DNA of 64,000 bases from Macrococcus hajekii (lineage in GTDB: Bacteria; Bacillota; Bacilli; Staphylococcales; Staphylococcaceae): positions 124,001-188,000 of the forward strand of contig NZ_SCWE01000001.1 of assembly GCF_004359505.1 (NCBI RefSeq). Reading direction: 5' to 3'. The position numbers and the translations under genes are program-made. Shown here one piece after another: positions 46,684-56,700 of the stretch. Positions within the stretch are counted from its first letter, which is position 1, and each line of letters starts with the position of its first letter. The notes beneath the pieces are model-generated. The model saw only the letters and a list, made by a program, of their open reading frames with translations. It searched no databases and had not been told where the DNA came from.

Positions 46684-47301
46684 CTATTGAAATAAAGTGA
46701 GTAAAGTGGGGATGGTATTATTTTCGATGATGATATATAAACCAAGGCCGATGTAGATGATGGCCATAATCCAGCGGCTATATTTCTCTATTAAACTGCC
46801 GATGCCTTTGATATTGGCTATTTTTTGAGCGGTCCATACTAAAATAAAGATCATGATAAGGAAGACGAGAAGTGTCAGAAGTAACTGACTGCTGTTTAGA
46901 CCTACAAAGTAAGGGACGAATAAACCGATATTGTCAGCACCGCAGCTGGCTATTGTGACGAGTGCAACTGTGCCTACGAGTTTAGAGAGTCCTTTTTTAT
47001 TTAGTTCTTCTTTTGCTCTTCTTTCTCCAGCACAATCATCATATAAAGCGACTTTAATACCGAAGTATAGAGGAATTAGTCCTAATAAGCCTAGAATCCA
47101 TTTCTCAGGTACGTAGTTAAGGACGTATGCAAAAAATAGACTGGCAATAATTAAAGTGCCTGATCCTATATATTGTCCGATATAAATATCTCTATATTCT
47201 TTTCTTGTCGTTGCTCGTGCAAAGAAAATAAGTAAAATGACTAATAAATCCAGCGCAGTGGCTGTATATAAAATAATAGCTGTAATAATTGTCTGTAACA
47301 T
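46684..47301 (-). CDS. cadD: CadD-family cadmium/heavy-metal resistance transporter
   Basis: A 205-residue membrane protein with five to six helices, matching the CadD family (about 205-210 residues) that lowers cadmium sensitivity in staphylococci. DCAGERRAKEELNKKG is the cytosolic loop, and SCGADNIGLFVPYFVGL carries a Cys and an Asp near a membrane segment. GAGGTG four bases before ATG 47301 is favoured over the upstream TTG-type start. A CadC-like operator overlaps its transcript start, but no cadC/cadX regulator is adjacent. Export of other cations or general LysE-type transport cannot be excluded. Confidence 0.83.
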   Translation of the reverse strand: MLQTIITAIILYTATALDLLVILLIFFARATTRKEYRDIYIGQYIGSGTLIIASLFFAYVLNYVPEKWILGLLGLIPLYFGIKVALYDDCAGERRAKEELNKKGLSKLVGTVALVTIASCGADNIGLFVPYFVGLNSSQLLLTLLVFLIMIFILVWTAQKIANIKGIGSLIEKYSRWIMAIIYIGLGLYIIIENNTIPTLLTLFQ

Positions 47302-47311
47302 AATACACCTC

Positions 47312-47361
47312 ATTCAAAAATAGTTTGAATAGAGTGTATAGCAATAGTCTGTTTTTGTAAA
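47312..47361 (-). promoter_or_regulatory. cadD promoter with CadC/ArsR-like operator
   Basis: On the minus strand -35 TTTACA (47356-47361) and -10 TACACT (47333-47338) have a 17-base spacer. Just downstream is a perfect inverted repeat ATTCAAA-ctatt-TTTGAAT (47312-47330). It resembles the cad operator of staphylococcal plasmids (TCAAA-n6-TTTGA), here with a 5-base spacer. Confidence 0.65.
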
Positions 47362-47382
47362 TGAAAGGGAAAGGATGGAGAT

Positions 47383-47413
47383 AAAAAAGAGAGATCAGCT
47401 CGGGCTGATCTCT
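47383..47413 (-). terminator. Terminator of the UspA gene
   Basis: AGAGATCAGC/GCTGATCTCT (10 bp, 4-base loop) is followed on the minus strand by CTTTTTTA. Confidence 0.9.
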
Positions 47414-47422
47414 TGTCTGGTT

Positions 47423-47920
47423 TTACTGATGCGCCTGTTTAAATTCTTCTGTTGCGATTTCAGGCTGGAAGTTCTCAGGCAATGTTTCTGTACGCACAAC
47501 GAGGACGTCACATTCTGCATGACGAACAATCGCTTCAGAGACAGAACCAATGATGAAGCGTTCTACTGCATTAAGTCCAGTAGAACCACACATGATCAGA
47601 TCGACTTCCAGTTTATTTGCTAGTTTTTTCGGGATGATTGTTTTAGGTGAACCATATTCCGTGAAAATCTCAACGTGACCGACACCACGGCTTAACGCAG
47701 CTTCTTTATAGCCTTCCAGCAGTTTACTGCTGTAGTGAGCTGCACGTTCAGAGATTGAACGGTCATACGCTTCAACACTTGCATAGCTTCTTGTATCGAT
47801 GACATTGACAATTGAGAGTGTTGCATCATTACGTTTTGCAACTTCTACTGCCTTATTAAAAGCCCATTCTGCTTCACTTGAACCATCGACAGCAATCAGT
47901 ATATTTTTATAAAACAACAT
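47423..47920 (-). CDS. Universal stress protein UspA
   Basis: A 165-residue single UspA domain starting NILIAVDGSSEAEWAFNKAVE. The ATP-binding pattern G-2X-G-9X-G-S is intact as GSTGLNAVERFIIGS, so it probably binds ATP. The staphylococcal gene lies beside ackA and ald as here. AGGAGGGATTC precedes ATG 47920. It diverges from ald across a 130-base spacer containing a cre site that could affect both genes. Confidence 0.92.
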   Translation of the reverse strand: MLFYKNILIAVDGSSEAEWAFNKAVEVAKRNDATLSIVNVIDTRSYASVEAYDRSISERAAHYSSKLLEGYKEAALSRGVGHVEIFTEYGSPKTIIPKKLANKLEVDLIMCGSTGLNAVERFIIGSVSEAIVRHAECDVLVVRTETLPENFQPEIATEEFKQAHQ

Positions 47921-47987
47921 ATGAATCCCTCCTGATAATCTTAATTACACCTTTATTATAGCATGACTTTTAATGATAAACAGAAAA

Positions 47988-48018
47988 TGTTTACGTTTTC
48001 ATTTTAAAGTGTTAGAAT
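47988..48018 (+). promoter_or_regulatory. ald promoter overlapped by a cre site
   Basis: On the minus strand ATGAAAACGTAAACA fits WTGNAANCGNWNNCW at all fixed positions (47988-48002, read leftward). It covers the -35 TTTACG (47990-47995) of a promoter with -10 TAGAAT (48013-48018) at 17 bases, so CcpA would exclude RNA polymerase. Confidence 0.65.
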
Positions 48019-48050
48019 GATATCGACAATTCAAATAGGAGGGTTTAATT

Positions 48051-49169
48051 ATGATTATTGGTGTACCTAAAGAGATTAAAAATAACGAAAACCGGGTTGC
48101 TTTAACTCCCGCTGGCGTTTATTCATTAGTAGAGTTCGGTCATGAAGTATTGATTGAAACACAGGCGGGTATGGGTTCATACTTTACAGATGAAGATTAT
48201 ACTGAAGCAGGTGGCCGTATTGTCTCTGTTGAAGAAGCATGGAAAGCTGAAATGGTTATGAAGGTTAAAGAACCTCTTGCTTCTGAGTACCAGTATTTCA
48301 GAGAAGGACTGATTCTCTTCACATATCTTCACTTAGCACCAGAACCTGAACTGACAAAAGCATTACTTGATAACAAAGTAGTAGGTATTGCATATGAAAC
48401 AGTTCAAGCAGAAAATGGTTCACTGCCATTACTTTCTCCAATGAGTGAAGTAGCCGGTCGTATGGCGACTCAAATCGGTGCTCAGTACTTACAACGTACA
48501 GGCGGCGGTAAAGGCATCTTACTTGCTGGTGTTCCAGGCGTTGAAAAAGGTAAAGTAACAATTATCGGTGGTGGACAAGCCGGAACAAACGCAGCAAAAA
48601 TGGCAGTAGGTCTTGGTGCTGACGTGACCATTCTTGACTTAAATCCTGCTCGACTTGCACAGCTTGATGATTTATTCGGCAGCAAAGTTCAAACATTGAT
48701 GTCTACACCATTCAACATTGCTGAAAGTGTTAAAAACAGCGATTTAGTAATCGGTGCAGTTCTGATTCCTGGTGCAAAAGCGCCTAAACTTGTAACTGAA
48801 GAAATGATTAAATCAATGAACCCGGGTTCAGTTGTAATTGATATTGCAATTGACCAAGGTGGTATTTTTGAAACAACTGATCGTATTACAACACATGATG
48901 ATCCAACTTACATTAAACATGATGTTGTTCATTATGCAGTTGCGAATATGCCAGGTGCCGTTCCACGTACTTCAACAATGGCGCTTAACAATGCAACAAT
49001 TCCATATGCACTTCAGATTGCAAATAGTGGCTATGCTGAAGCCATCAAGAAAAACAAAGCGCTTTATAAAGGTGTTAATACATTAAATGGTCATGTAACA
49101 TTCAAAGCAGTAGCTGACGATCAAGGTTTAGAATTTAAAGAAGTCAATGATTTATTAGCTGAACTGTAA
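48051..49169 (+). CDS. ald: Alanine dehydrogenase
   Basis: A 372-residue NAD-dependent enzyme converting L-alanine to pyruvate and ammonia. The start [22 protein letters not shown] (shown as two family blocks) carries the substrate-binding Arg. [34 protein letters not shown] (the NAD loop) and [13 protein letters not shown] follow. AGGAGGGTTTAATT precedes ATG 48051. A cre over its promoter suggests repression when sugar is plentiful. It is monocistronic with a strong terminator. Confidence 0.96.
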   Translation: MIIGVPKEIKNNENRVALTPAGVYSLVEFGHEVLIETQAGMGSYFTDEDYTEAGGRIVSVEEAWKAEMVMKVKEPLASEYQYFREGLILFTYLHLAPEPELTKALLDNKVVGIAYETVQAENGSLPLLSPMSEVAGRMATQIGAQYLQRTGGGKGILLAGVPGVEKGKVTIIGGGQAGTNAAKMAVGLGADVTILDLNPARLAQLDDLFGSKVQTLMSTPFNIAESVKNSDLVIGAVLIPGAKAPKLVTEEMIKSMNPGSVVIDIAIDQGGIFETTDRITTHDDPTYIKHDVVHYAVANMPGAVPRTSTMALNNATIPYALQIANSGYAEAIKKNKALYKGVNTLNGHVTFKAVADDQGLEFKEVNDLLAEL

Positions 49170-49178
49170 GAAAAGAAA

Positions 49179-49211
49179 ACAGAGAATCCAATCGGATTCT
49201 CTGTTTTTTTG
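49179..49211. terminator. Bidirectional terminator between ald and pepQ
   Basis: A perfect 12-bp stem AACAGAGAATCC/GGATTCTCTGTT with a 4-base loop and T runs on both strands. Confidence 0.92.
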
Positions 49212-49214
49212 TCT

Positions 49215-50273
49215 TTATTTTACGTAATGTGTAAGCACTTCATAGCCATCAGCTGTAACGAGAATATCATCCTCAACGCGGACACCGACTTCACCGTTCA
49301 CATAAATACCAGGTTCAATCGTGAAGACCATCCCTTCTTTTAGCGTATCTTCATTTGAGGAAGAGATGTCCGGGAATTCGTGGACACTGATACCGAGACC
49401 ATGTCCGAGGCGGTGTGGAAACTCTTCACCGTATCCTGCTTCAGTAATGTAATCGCGAGCTGCTGCATCAATATCTGATATTTTAGCGCCTGGTTTGACG
49501 AGGGCAGTGGCACGGCGATTTGCTTCTGTGACGATTGCATGAACTTGGTCATGACGTTCTTGAGTTTCACCGAATGCTACAGTACGAGTGATGTCAGAGC
49601 AGTACCCTTTGAAGACGACTCCCAGATCGAAGAGGACATATTCGCCTTGTTTAAGAGTGCGGTTACCTGGTGTACCGTGAGGATTCGCTGCATTATCCCC
49701 GAAGAGCACCATCGTATCGAAACTCATGGCGGTAATACCGTCGATGCTGAGCATTTTATTTTCAATGATACGGATGACTTCTGTTTCACTGATCCCTTCT
49801 TTTAAGCTGTCGACGCCGATTTTTACTGCATCATCTGCAAATTTAGCTGCTTGTTTTAAAATAGTAATTTCATCGGCTGTTTTAATATTTCGCATTTCTT
49901 TCACCGTCTGATCGATAGCGGTCGTCTTCTGAACATCGAAGTATTCTTCCAGTTGTGTCAGTCGTGCCACTGTCAGATGTTCACTTTCGATACCGATAGA
50001 CTGCAGGTTGAATGATTTAATTAAATACGGGTTCTCAGTGTCAAGATAACCGATAATTTCACCGCTGAACGCTTGTTCGGCAGCTGCCACTTCCATTTTA
50101 GGTACAAAAAGTGTGAGCGCGCCTGGCATTACGAGTAAAGCCAGCAGTCTTTCGTGAGGATCGGATAGAAAGCCTGTGAGATAGTAGATATTCTCCGGAT
50201 TTGAAATCCAGATACCATCCAGCTGTTCTGCTGTAAGAACTTCTCTTAAAGTCTGTAGTTTTTCATGATTCAT
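49215..50273 (-). CDS. pepQ: Xaa-Pro dipeptidase (M24B family)
   Basis: A 352-residue pita-bread-fold metallopeptidase cleaving Xaa-Pro dipeptides. Metal ligands are visible: Asp in LFDLGVVFKGYCSDITRT (two Asp), His in HRLGHGLG, Glu in FTIEPGIYV and Glu in VGVRVEDDILV. The frame opens with GTG at 50285, but that codon lies inside the AAGGAGTGAG ribosome site; ATG 50273 is better placed. It diverges from the metal-dependent hydrolase gene. Substrate assignment within M24B is by similarity. Confidence 0.92.
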   Translation of the reverse strand: MNHEKLQTLREVLTAEQLDGIWISNPENIYYLTGFLSDPHERLLALLVMPGALTLFVPKMEVAAAEQAFSGEIIGYLDTENPYLIKSFNLQSIGIESEHLTVARLTQLEEYFDVQKTTAIDQTVKEMRNIKTADEITILKQAAKFADDAVKIGVDSLKEGISETEVIRIIENKMLSIDGITAMSFDTMVLFGDNAANPHGTPGNRTLKQGEYVLFDLGVVFKGYCSDITRTVAFGETQERHDQVHAIVTEANRRATALVKPGAKISDIDAAARDYITEAGYGEEFPHRLGHGLGISVHEFPDISSSNEDTLKEGMVFTIEPGIYVNGEVGVRVEDDILVTADGYEVLTHYVK

Positions 50274-50364
50274 TTTTATACTCACTCCTTCATATCTCCA
50301 ATCATATCAAAAGACTGCCTATTGAGGTATAATAATGATATACGATAAGAAGGAGTGAAGAGAG

Positions 50365-51048
50365 ATGGATGTTAGATTTCACGGGCAATCTTGTATTTCT
50401 TTTGAGGCTAATGGTAAGAAGGTCATTGTAGATCCTTTTATTACAGGAAATCCATTATCAGATCTGTCAGTTGAGCAGGTAGAAGCAGATTTTATCGTGC
50501 TGACACATGGTCACGGTGATCATTTAGGTGATACAGTCGCTATTGCTAAACGCACAGGTGCAACAGTCATTGCTCTGCCTGAAACACTTGATTATTTGTC
50601 AACTAAAGGTGTCGAAACAGGTCATCCGATGAACATCGGCGGGAATCGTCAGTTTGATTTTGGACAGGTCAAATTTGTACAGGCCTTCCATAGTAATTCC
50701 TTTACTGAAGAAAGTGGGCGCATCATTTATCTCGGTATGCCTTGTGGCCTGATCTTCACGATTGATGGTAAGGTCATCTATCATACAGGAGATACAGGCT
50801 TGTTTTCAGATATGAAGCTGATTGCTGAGCGTCATCCTGTGGACCTTTGCTTCATTCCGATCGGTGACAACTTCACGATGGGTATTGATGATGCGAGCTA
50901 TGCAGTCAATACATTCATCAAACCGAGCGTCACAGTGCCGGTTCATTATAATACATTCGATCTTATTAAACAGGATCCAGAAGAATTTAAAAGTAAAGTG
51001 GATGGACGGGTCGAAATTATTAAGCCGGGAGAGGCCATCACACTATAA
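50365..51048 (+). CDS. ytkL: Metallo-beta-lactamase-fold hydrolase YtkL (UPF0173)
   Basis: A 227-residue MBL-fold protein. The zinc motif is [10 protein letters not shown] (about residue 53). Further ligands lie in [12 protein letters not shown] and a C-terminal [10 protein letters not shown]. This is the UPF0173/YtkL family, conserved in bacilli next to pepQ and ytoI, with unknown substrate. AAGGAG lies some ten bases before ATG 50365. Beta-lactam hydrolysis is not implied. The CBS/HTH gene ytoI follows 13 bases later. Confidence 0.9.
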   Translation: MDVRFHGQSCISFEANGKKVIVDPFITGNPLSDLSVEQVEADFIVLTHGHGDHLGDTVAIAKRTGATVIALPETLDYLSTKGVETGHPMNIGGNRQFDFGQVKFVQAFHSNSFTEESGRIIYLGMPCGLIFTIDGKVIYHTGDTGLFSDMKLIAERHPVDLCFIPIGDNFTMGIDDASYAVNTFIKPSVTVPVHYNTFDLIKQDPEEFKSKVDGRVEIIKPGEAITL

Positions 51049-51061
51049 TTGAGGTGTCAGC

Positions 51062-52354
51062 ATGACGAAACATGAGCAAATTATCAACCATATAGAAAGT
51101 CTGAAAGTAGGCAGTAAAATTTCTGTCAGACAGATAGCTAAAGATCTATCTGTTTCAGAAGGAACAGCTTACCGGGCGATTAAGGATGCGGAGAATCGAG
51201 GCATCGTTTCGACGATGGAACGTATTGGAACCATCCGTATCGAGAAAAAAACACGAGAAGCAATAGAAAATCTGACCTTTGCTGAAATCGTTAAAATTAT
51301 TGATGGACAAGTTATTGGAGGACGCACGGGCCTTCATAAATCATTGTCACGATTTGCAATCGGAGCGATGGAGAAAGAAGATGTTATTAAATATCTGGGT
51401 GAGAACACACTGCTGATAGTGGGTAACAGAGAAGGCATTCAGCAGCTGGCGCTTGAAAGAGGCAGCGCAGTGCTGGTTACAGGTGGTTTTGTTGTCAGTG
51501 ACTCCATCAGACAGCTGGCCGATGAAAAAGGGCTGCCGATACTGTCGACGAGTCATGATACATTCGCGGTTGCGAATATTATCAACCGCGCCCTGTATGA
51601 CCAGCTGATTAAACAGGAAGTGCTGACTGTGGCTGAGATTCTGATTCCATCAGATGATACGAGCGTACTCTATGAAAATGATACAGTGCGTGACTGGAAA
51701 TCATTATCTCAGAGCTCAGGTCATACGCGTTTCCCTGTCCTGGATGATCAGAAGCGAGTATATGGCATCATGACTAATAAGGACATCATCAATCAGGAAA
51801 ACAGCACTAAAATCAAGAAAGTCATGACAAAAAATCCGATAACCGTCAATATTACGTCAACCATAGCGACATGTGCCCATGTCATGATATGGGAAGGCAT
51901 CGAACTGCTGCCGGTCGTCAATAAAAATCATCGTCTGATCGGTATTGTAACGCGTGAAGATGTGCTTCGTGCCATGCAGTCGATTGAAAGACAGCCTCAG
52001 ATTGGTCACACTTTAAATGATCAAGTACTGAAACAGATGCGCTTTGATGATGAGATTACAATTCGTGTTACACCCCAGATGTCCAATCAGCTCGGCACGA
52101 TGAGTAAGTCTGTCTTTATCGCCGTCATAGAGGAAGCGACGAAGCATCTTCTGAAGCGGGAGCGTCGGGGTGAAGCATTGATTGAAAGTCTGAATATCTA
52201 CTTCCTGAAGACAGTCCCAATTGATTCAGTACTGACTATTTCATTTGAAATGCTGGACTTAGGCCGTAAGTTTGCCAAAATGGAAGTAACGATTCGATCG
52301 GAACAGGAAATTGTCTCAAAGGCAATGCTGATGTGTCAGCTCATAGAATCATAA
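51062..52354 (+). CDS. ytoI: YtoI: HTH, DRTGG, CBS-pair and hot-dog domain protein
   Basis: A 430-residue multidomain regulator or sensor. Residues about 1-60 form a winged helix-turn-helix (ISVRQIAKDLSVSEGTAYRAIKDA). About 75-185 is a DRTGG domain, and about 190-310 a CBS pair (SGHTRFPVLDDQKRVYGIMT, LLPVVNKNHRLIGIVTREDVL). The C-terminus (about 320-430) resembles a thioesterase hot-dog fold. The same architecture is known as YtoI in Bacillus, function unknown; CBS pairs usually sense adenylates. AGGTGTC precedes ATG 51062. It probably shares a transcript with ytkL. Confidence 0.9.
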   Translation: MTKHEQIINHIESLKVGSKISVRQIAKDLSVSEGTAYRAIKDAENRGIVSTMERIGTIRIEKKTREAIENLTFAEIVKIIDGQVIGGRTGLHKSLSRFAIGAMEKEDVIKYLGENTLLIVGNREGIQQLALERGSAVLVTGGFVVSDSIRQLADEKGLPILSTSHDTFAVANIINRALYDQLIKQEVLTVAEILIPSDDTSVLYENDTVRDWKSLSQSSGHTRFPVLDDQKRVYGIMTNKDIINQENSTKIKKVMTKNPITVNITSTIATCAHVMIWEGIELLPVVNKNHRLIGIVTREDVLRAMQSIERQPQIGHTLNDQVLKQMRFDDEITIRVTPQMSNQLGTMSKSVFIAVIEEATKHLLKRERRGEALIESLNIYFLKTVPIDSVLTISFEMLDLGRKFAKMEVTIRSEQEIVSKAMLMCQLIES

Positions 52355-52357
52355 AAA

Positions 52358-52390
52358 AAAGAAAAGAAAGCATTATGCTTTCTTTTCTTT
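52358..52390. terminator. Bidirectional terminator between ytoI and ytpI
   Basis: A 14-bp stem AAAGAAAAGAAAGC/GCTTTCTTTTCTTT with a 5-base loop. The right arm encodes the last lysine-rich residues of ytpI (EKEKKA). Confidence 0.82.
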
Positions 52391-52723
52391 CTCAAGTTCT
52401 GCCCATGCACGGTCCTCTTCTTCGAAATATTGTTCGAAATAACGTGTTGCCTGGACACCATAGCTGATGTTTGCGACAGCGAAGACGATGAGTACTGCAC
52501 AGATAAGATAGGCAACGAGTGTTGTGAAGAGCAGCACCTGGTTGAATGCGAATGCGAGGAGGAAGATGCCGAACATCATTCTGCCGCGTGCCCGGTGCCA
52601 TGCTTTACGCACTTCACGATTCGTTCTGAAGTAACGTGCAATCTGGTAGAGAGTCAGTACGAGTGAGAAAATCATGACTGCTACGGTCAGAGACACGATA
52701 TAGGGTAATATAGTATTCCACAT
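52373..52723 (-). CDS. ytpI: YtpI-family membrane protein
   Basis: A 116-residue membrane protein with three helices (about residues 5-27, 48-70 and 72-93) and a charged cytoplasmic tail (YFEEEDRAWAELEKEKKA). It matches the YtpI family, conserved in bacilli beside nrnA and ytoI, with unknown role. GGAGG lies about ten bases before ATG 52723. The stop codon lies inside the shared terminator hairpin. Confidence 0.85.
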   Translation of the reverse strand: MWNTILPYIVSLTVAVMIFSLVLTLYQIARYFRTNREVRKAWHRARGRMMFGIFLLAFAFNQVLLFTTLVAYLICAVLIVFAVANISYGVQATRYFEQYFEEEDRAWAELEKEKKA

Positions 52724-52776
52724 AATGAATAACCTCCATCTGCATTATAGCAGAGGAACTGCAAAAAGGAGAAACT

Positions 52777-53718
52777 ATGAATAAAAATAGCATTAAACTA
52801 TTACAAAACTGGCTTAATAATTATGAAACCATCATCTTACACCGTCATGTCAGGCCGGATCCAGATGCACTTGGTTCTCAGCTCGCCTTTAAGACATTAC
52901 TTAAGAAAATGTATCCGAACAAGAAAGTACTGGCTGCCGGAGAAATGGTCGACAACCTTGCCTTTATAGGTGCAATGGATGACATTGAAGATGCAGATTA
53001 TGAAAATGCACTCGTTGTGGTACTGGACACTGCCAATGGACCACGCATTGACGATCAGCGTTATAGTATGGGTGATAAGATAGTTAAAATTGATCACCAT
53101 CCACCTGTTGATCAGTACGGCGATATTAATATTGTAGAGACGCAGTCATCCTCAACGAGTGAAATGATTGCGGAACTGATTATTGATTTTGGATATGGGC
53201 AGGATTACTTGAACAATGATATCGCAAAGTGTCTGTATATCGGCATTGTCGGCGATACAGGGCGTTTTCTCTTCAATAATACAAGTGTTCGGACGATGGA
53301 GATTGCAGGTCTTCTGCGCGAATATGATTTTGACCATACCGCGATGATTAATCAGATGCAGCAACGGTCCCTTAAAAGCATCCATTTTCAAGGCTATGTC
53401 CTGCAGAACTTCAACTATGAAGATCATGTCGGCTCTATTTTCATTACATTAGAAACGCTTGCTCAGTTCGATATCAGTGCAAATGATGCTTCACTTTTCG
53501 TCAATAGTATGAGTGATGTCGAAGGAATACAGGCATGGGTTTTTGCAGTGGACGAAGGCGACCAGATTCGTGCCCGTATTCGCAGTAAACGTGTCTCTAT
53601 CAATGAGCTCGCAGCTCGTTACAACGGCGGCGGACATCCGATGGCCAGTGGTGCAACGGTCTATTCAGAACAGGAACTGAATCAGCTGATTGCAGAGTTG
53701 AAATCGATTGTAAATTAA
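52777..53718 (+). CDS. nrnA: Bifunctional oligoribonuclease / pAp phosphatase NrnA
   Basis: A 313-residue DHH-DHHA1 phosphoesterase. It degrades 2-5-mer RNA and hydrolyses pAp. Motifs: HRHVRPDPDALGSQ, VVVLDTANGPRID, the DHH motif KIDHHPPVD and the C-terminal GGGHPMASGAT of DHHA1. AAAAGGAG precedes ATG 52777. It is 12 bases upstream of dnaE, the same order as in Bacillus (ytqI-dnaE), so the two share a transcript. Confidence 0.95.
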   Translation: MNKNSIKLLQNWLNNYETIILHRHVRPDPDALGSQLAFKTLLKKMYPNKKVLAAGEMVDNLAFIGAMDDIEDADYENALVVVLDTANGPRIDDQRYSMGDKIVKIDHHPPVDQYGDINIVETQSSSTSEMIAELIIDFGYGQDYLNNDIAKCLYIGIVGDTGRFLFNNTSVRTMEIAGLLREYDFDHTAMINQMQQRSLKSIHFQGYVLQNFNYEDHVGSIFITLETLAQFDISANDASLFVNSMSDVEGIQAWVFAVDEGDQIRARIRSKRVSINELAARYNGGGHPMASGATVYSEQELNQLIAELKSIVN

Positions 53719-53730
53719 TGAGGTGATGAG

Positions 53731-56700
53731 ATGGTCGTTCAGTTAAATATTCATACTGCCTATGATTTACTGGCATCAACTGTCAGAATTGACGACTTGA
53801 TTGCGGGTGCGGTTGCAGACGGACAGACAGCGCTTGCTATCACTGATACTCATGTCATGTTCGGGGTGCAGGCTTTCTATTCGAAATGTCTTGAAGCAGG
53901 TATTAAACCGATTATTGGTATGACGATACTGCTCACTGATGGTATCGAGCAGACCGAGACGGTATTGCTTGCTGAGAATGTGGACGGCTATCATAATCTC
54001 ATGCGACTTTCCTCCCGTATACAGCTCAAGGAATTGACGGCTGTCCCTGAATATCTGCTCACTCAATATTCACACGGCTTAATCATTATTTTTAAACAGG
54101 CGACAGAGCGTCACCTTGAACTGTTCGATAACAGTTTTGGCTGTCATTTGTCTGACATCGCTGAAGAACGAAAAGTTTACCTGTCCGATGTTAAATATAT
54201 GAAACCTGATGGTCTGACTGATTTGAATATTCTGCAGGCGATTGATAGCAATCAGAAGAGGGTACTGCGCACCGAGACAGGTCCGGATTACTTCAGAACG
54301 TCTGCTGAGCTTGATCACATCGACCCTGTATATCTACAGGCTTCCGAGCATATAGCTGACCGGTGCGAAGTCGAAATTCCACGTCTGAAGCACCTGCCGA
54401 AGTTTACTACACCGAACGGAGAATCGAGTGATGATTATTTATGGCAGCTGCTGGAAGAAGTCGTTCAGGACTATGGTATGAATTACAGAGAACGCGCTGA
54501 AAAGGAATATACGATTATCAAAAAGATGGGCTTCAGTGACTACTTTCTGATAGTCAGTGATCTAATTAAATTTGCCAAAAGTAAAGGGATACTTGTAGGA
54601 CCGGGTCGTGGTTCATCTGGTGGTTCTCTGGTCAGTTATCTGCTGGATATCACAATGATTGATCCGCTTGAACATCACTTACTGTTCGAGCGTTTTCTTA
54701 ATCCTGAACGTGTCACAATGCCTGATATTGATATTGATTTCGAGGATACAAGGCGCCATGAAGTCATCGATTACTGTGTACAGAAATATGGTGCGTTCAA
54801 TGTCAGTGGCATTGTGACATTCGGTCATCTTATGGCCCGGGCAGTGATGCGTGATGTTGGCCGTATTCTTCAGTTCTCAGATGCTGATCTAAAACTTATT
54901 TCTCATCTGATTCCCCGCAAGTTAGGCATCACGCTCGATGATGCCTATCAGAATGACGAATTTAGAAACTTTATCTCTAAGGACGACCGACATCAGCAGT
55001 GGTTCAATATTGCGAAGAGACTGGAAGGTCTGCCGAGACATACCTCCACGCATGCAGCAGGTATTATTATCCATGATCAGATTCTGACTGATTATGTGCC
55101 GCTTATTAAAGGCGATACGCTTAATCTGACACAATGGACGATGACTGAAGTCGAGCATCTAGGGTTATTGAAGATAGACTTTCTTGGACTGCGCAACTTA
55201 ACGATTATACAGCGGGTGCTGAATCAGACACGTCAGCACTTCACAACAAAGAGTATTGACTATCATGATAAGGAAGTTTTCAAGGCGCTCGGACAAGCTG
55301 ATACAACAGGTATTTTCCAGCTTGAATCAGCAGGTATCAGGCAAGTGCTCAGGCAGCTCCAGCCACAGCATTTTGAAGATATTGTAGCCGTGCTCAGTTT
55401 GTATCGGCCGGGCCCAATGGAACAGATCCCGGTCTATATCGAGCGCCGACATGGTCAGTCATTCGATTATCTGCATCCTGATCTTGAACCGATTCTGCAG
55501 TCTACATATGGTGTCATCATCTACCAGGAGCAGATTATGCAGATTGCCAGTCGATTTGCAGGTTTCTCTCTCGGTGAAGCAGACAACCTCAGACGTGCAA
55601 TGAGTAAGAAGAAGCGAGATGTTCTGGAAGCAGAACGGGAACATTTTATTACGGGCAGTCAGCAAAAAGGATATGACGCCAAGACTGCTGAAGCCATCTA
55701 TGAGCTGATTATGAAGTTTGCAGACTACGGTTTTCCGCGTGCGCATGCTGTTGCCTATGCACAGATTGCTTATGTGATGCTATTTTTAAAAGTTCATTAC
55801 CCGACTTATTTTTATGCAGCTACTATGAGCAATGTGATCGGTAGCGAAGATAAGCTCGCAGAAATCATTGCAGAAGTGAAAGAGAAGCAGATTCCTTTTG
55901 TGGCGCCTGCTATCAACAGTTCTCACTGGTTTTTTAAGGCTGATGCCGAACAATTGATTTTATCGCTGGGCATGATTAAAGGGGTCGGCTACCGGACAGT
56001 AATGGAAATTGTAGAAGAACGGAAAAAAGGACATTTCCAAGATATCTATGATTTTATGCAGCGTATGCCGAAACGTTCAGTTAACCGGTCCGCTCTTGAA
56101 GCGATGATTGTTACCGGTGTCTTTGATGAGTTTGGTCAGAATAGAGCAACTCTGCTCGCTTCCCTGGATAGGATAATGGATATGGAAAAAGATCAGGCAG
56201 ATGATCATTTTCTTGAAGCGCTTGGACTCAATCTGAAAAAAAGTTATGAAGAACGGCCTGAGATGTCAGCTGAAAAACTTACTAACTATGAAGCAGAGTA
56301 TCTCGGGTTTTACTTATCGCCTCATCCAGTTGAACAGCTGTTTACGAGACATCTCTATTTGCCGCTATTTAAAGTGAAGGACATGATACCGGGTAGCTGG
56401 CTTCTCGTGAGTTTGAAGTCAGTTAAAAGGATAAGAACTAAAAAAGGACAGGCCATGGCATTTGCTGAAGCGACAGATGGGCTGACATCTCTTGAACTCG
56501 TTATTTTTCCGGATGTATACAGTCGGATAGAGTCACTGTTAAAAGAAGATTATGTGGTTATCCGAGGCAAGATTGATCAACCAGGTAAACTGATTGTAGA
56601 AGAGATGAAGCTGTTTGGGACTTTCAAGTCTGATTATATGGCCGGCGTCAAATCGATTTATGTGTTGAAGGAGCCGGAAGATGAACTAGAGGAAGGGTCT

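Noticed and set aside
47375-47623. 82-residue plus-strand ORF opposite uspA
   Set aside because: Entirely antisense to a clear UspA gene and begins in its terminator.
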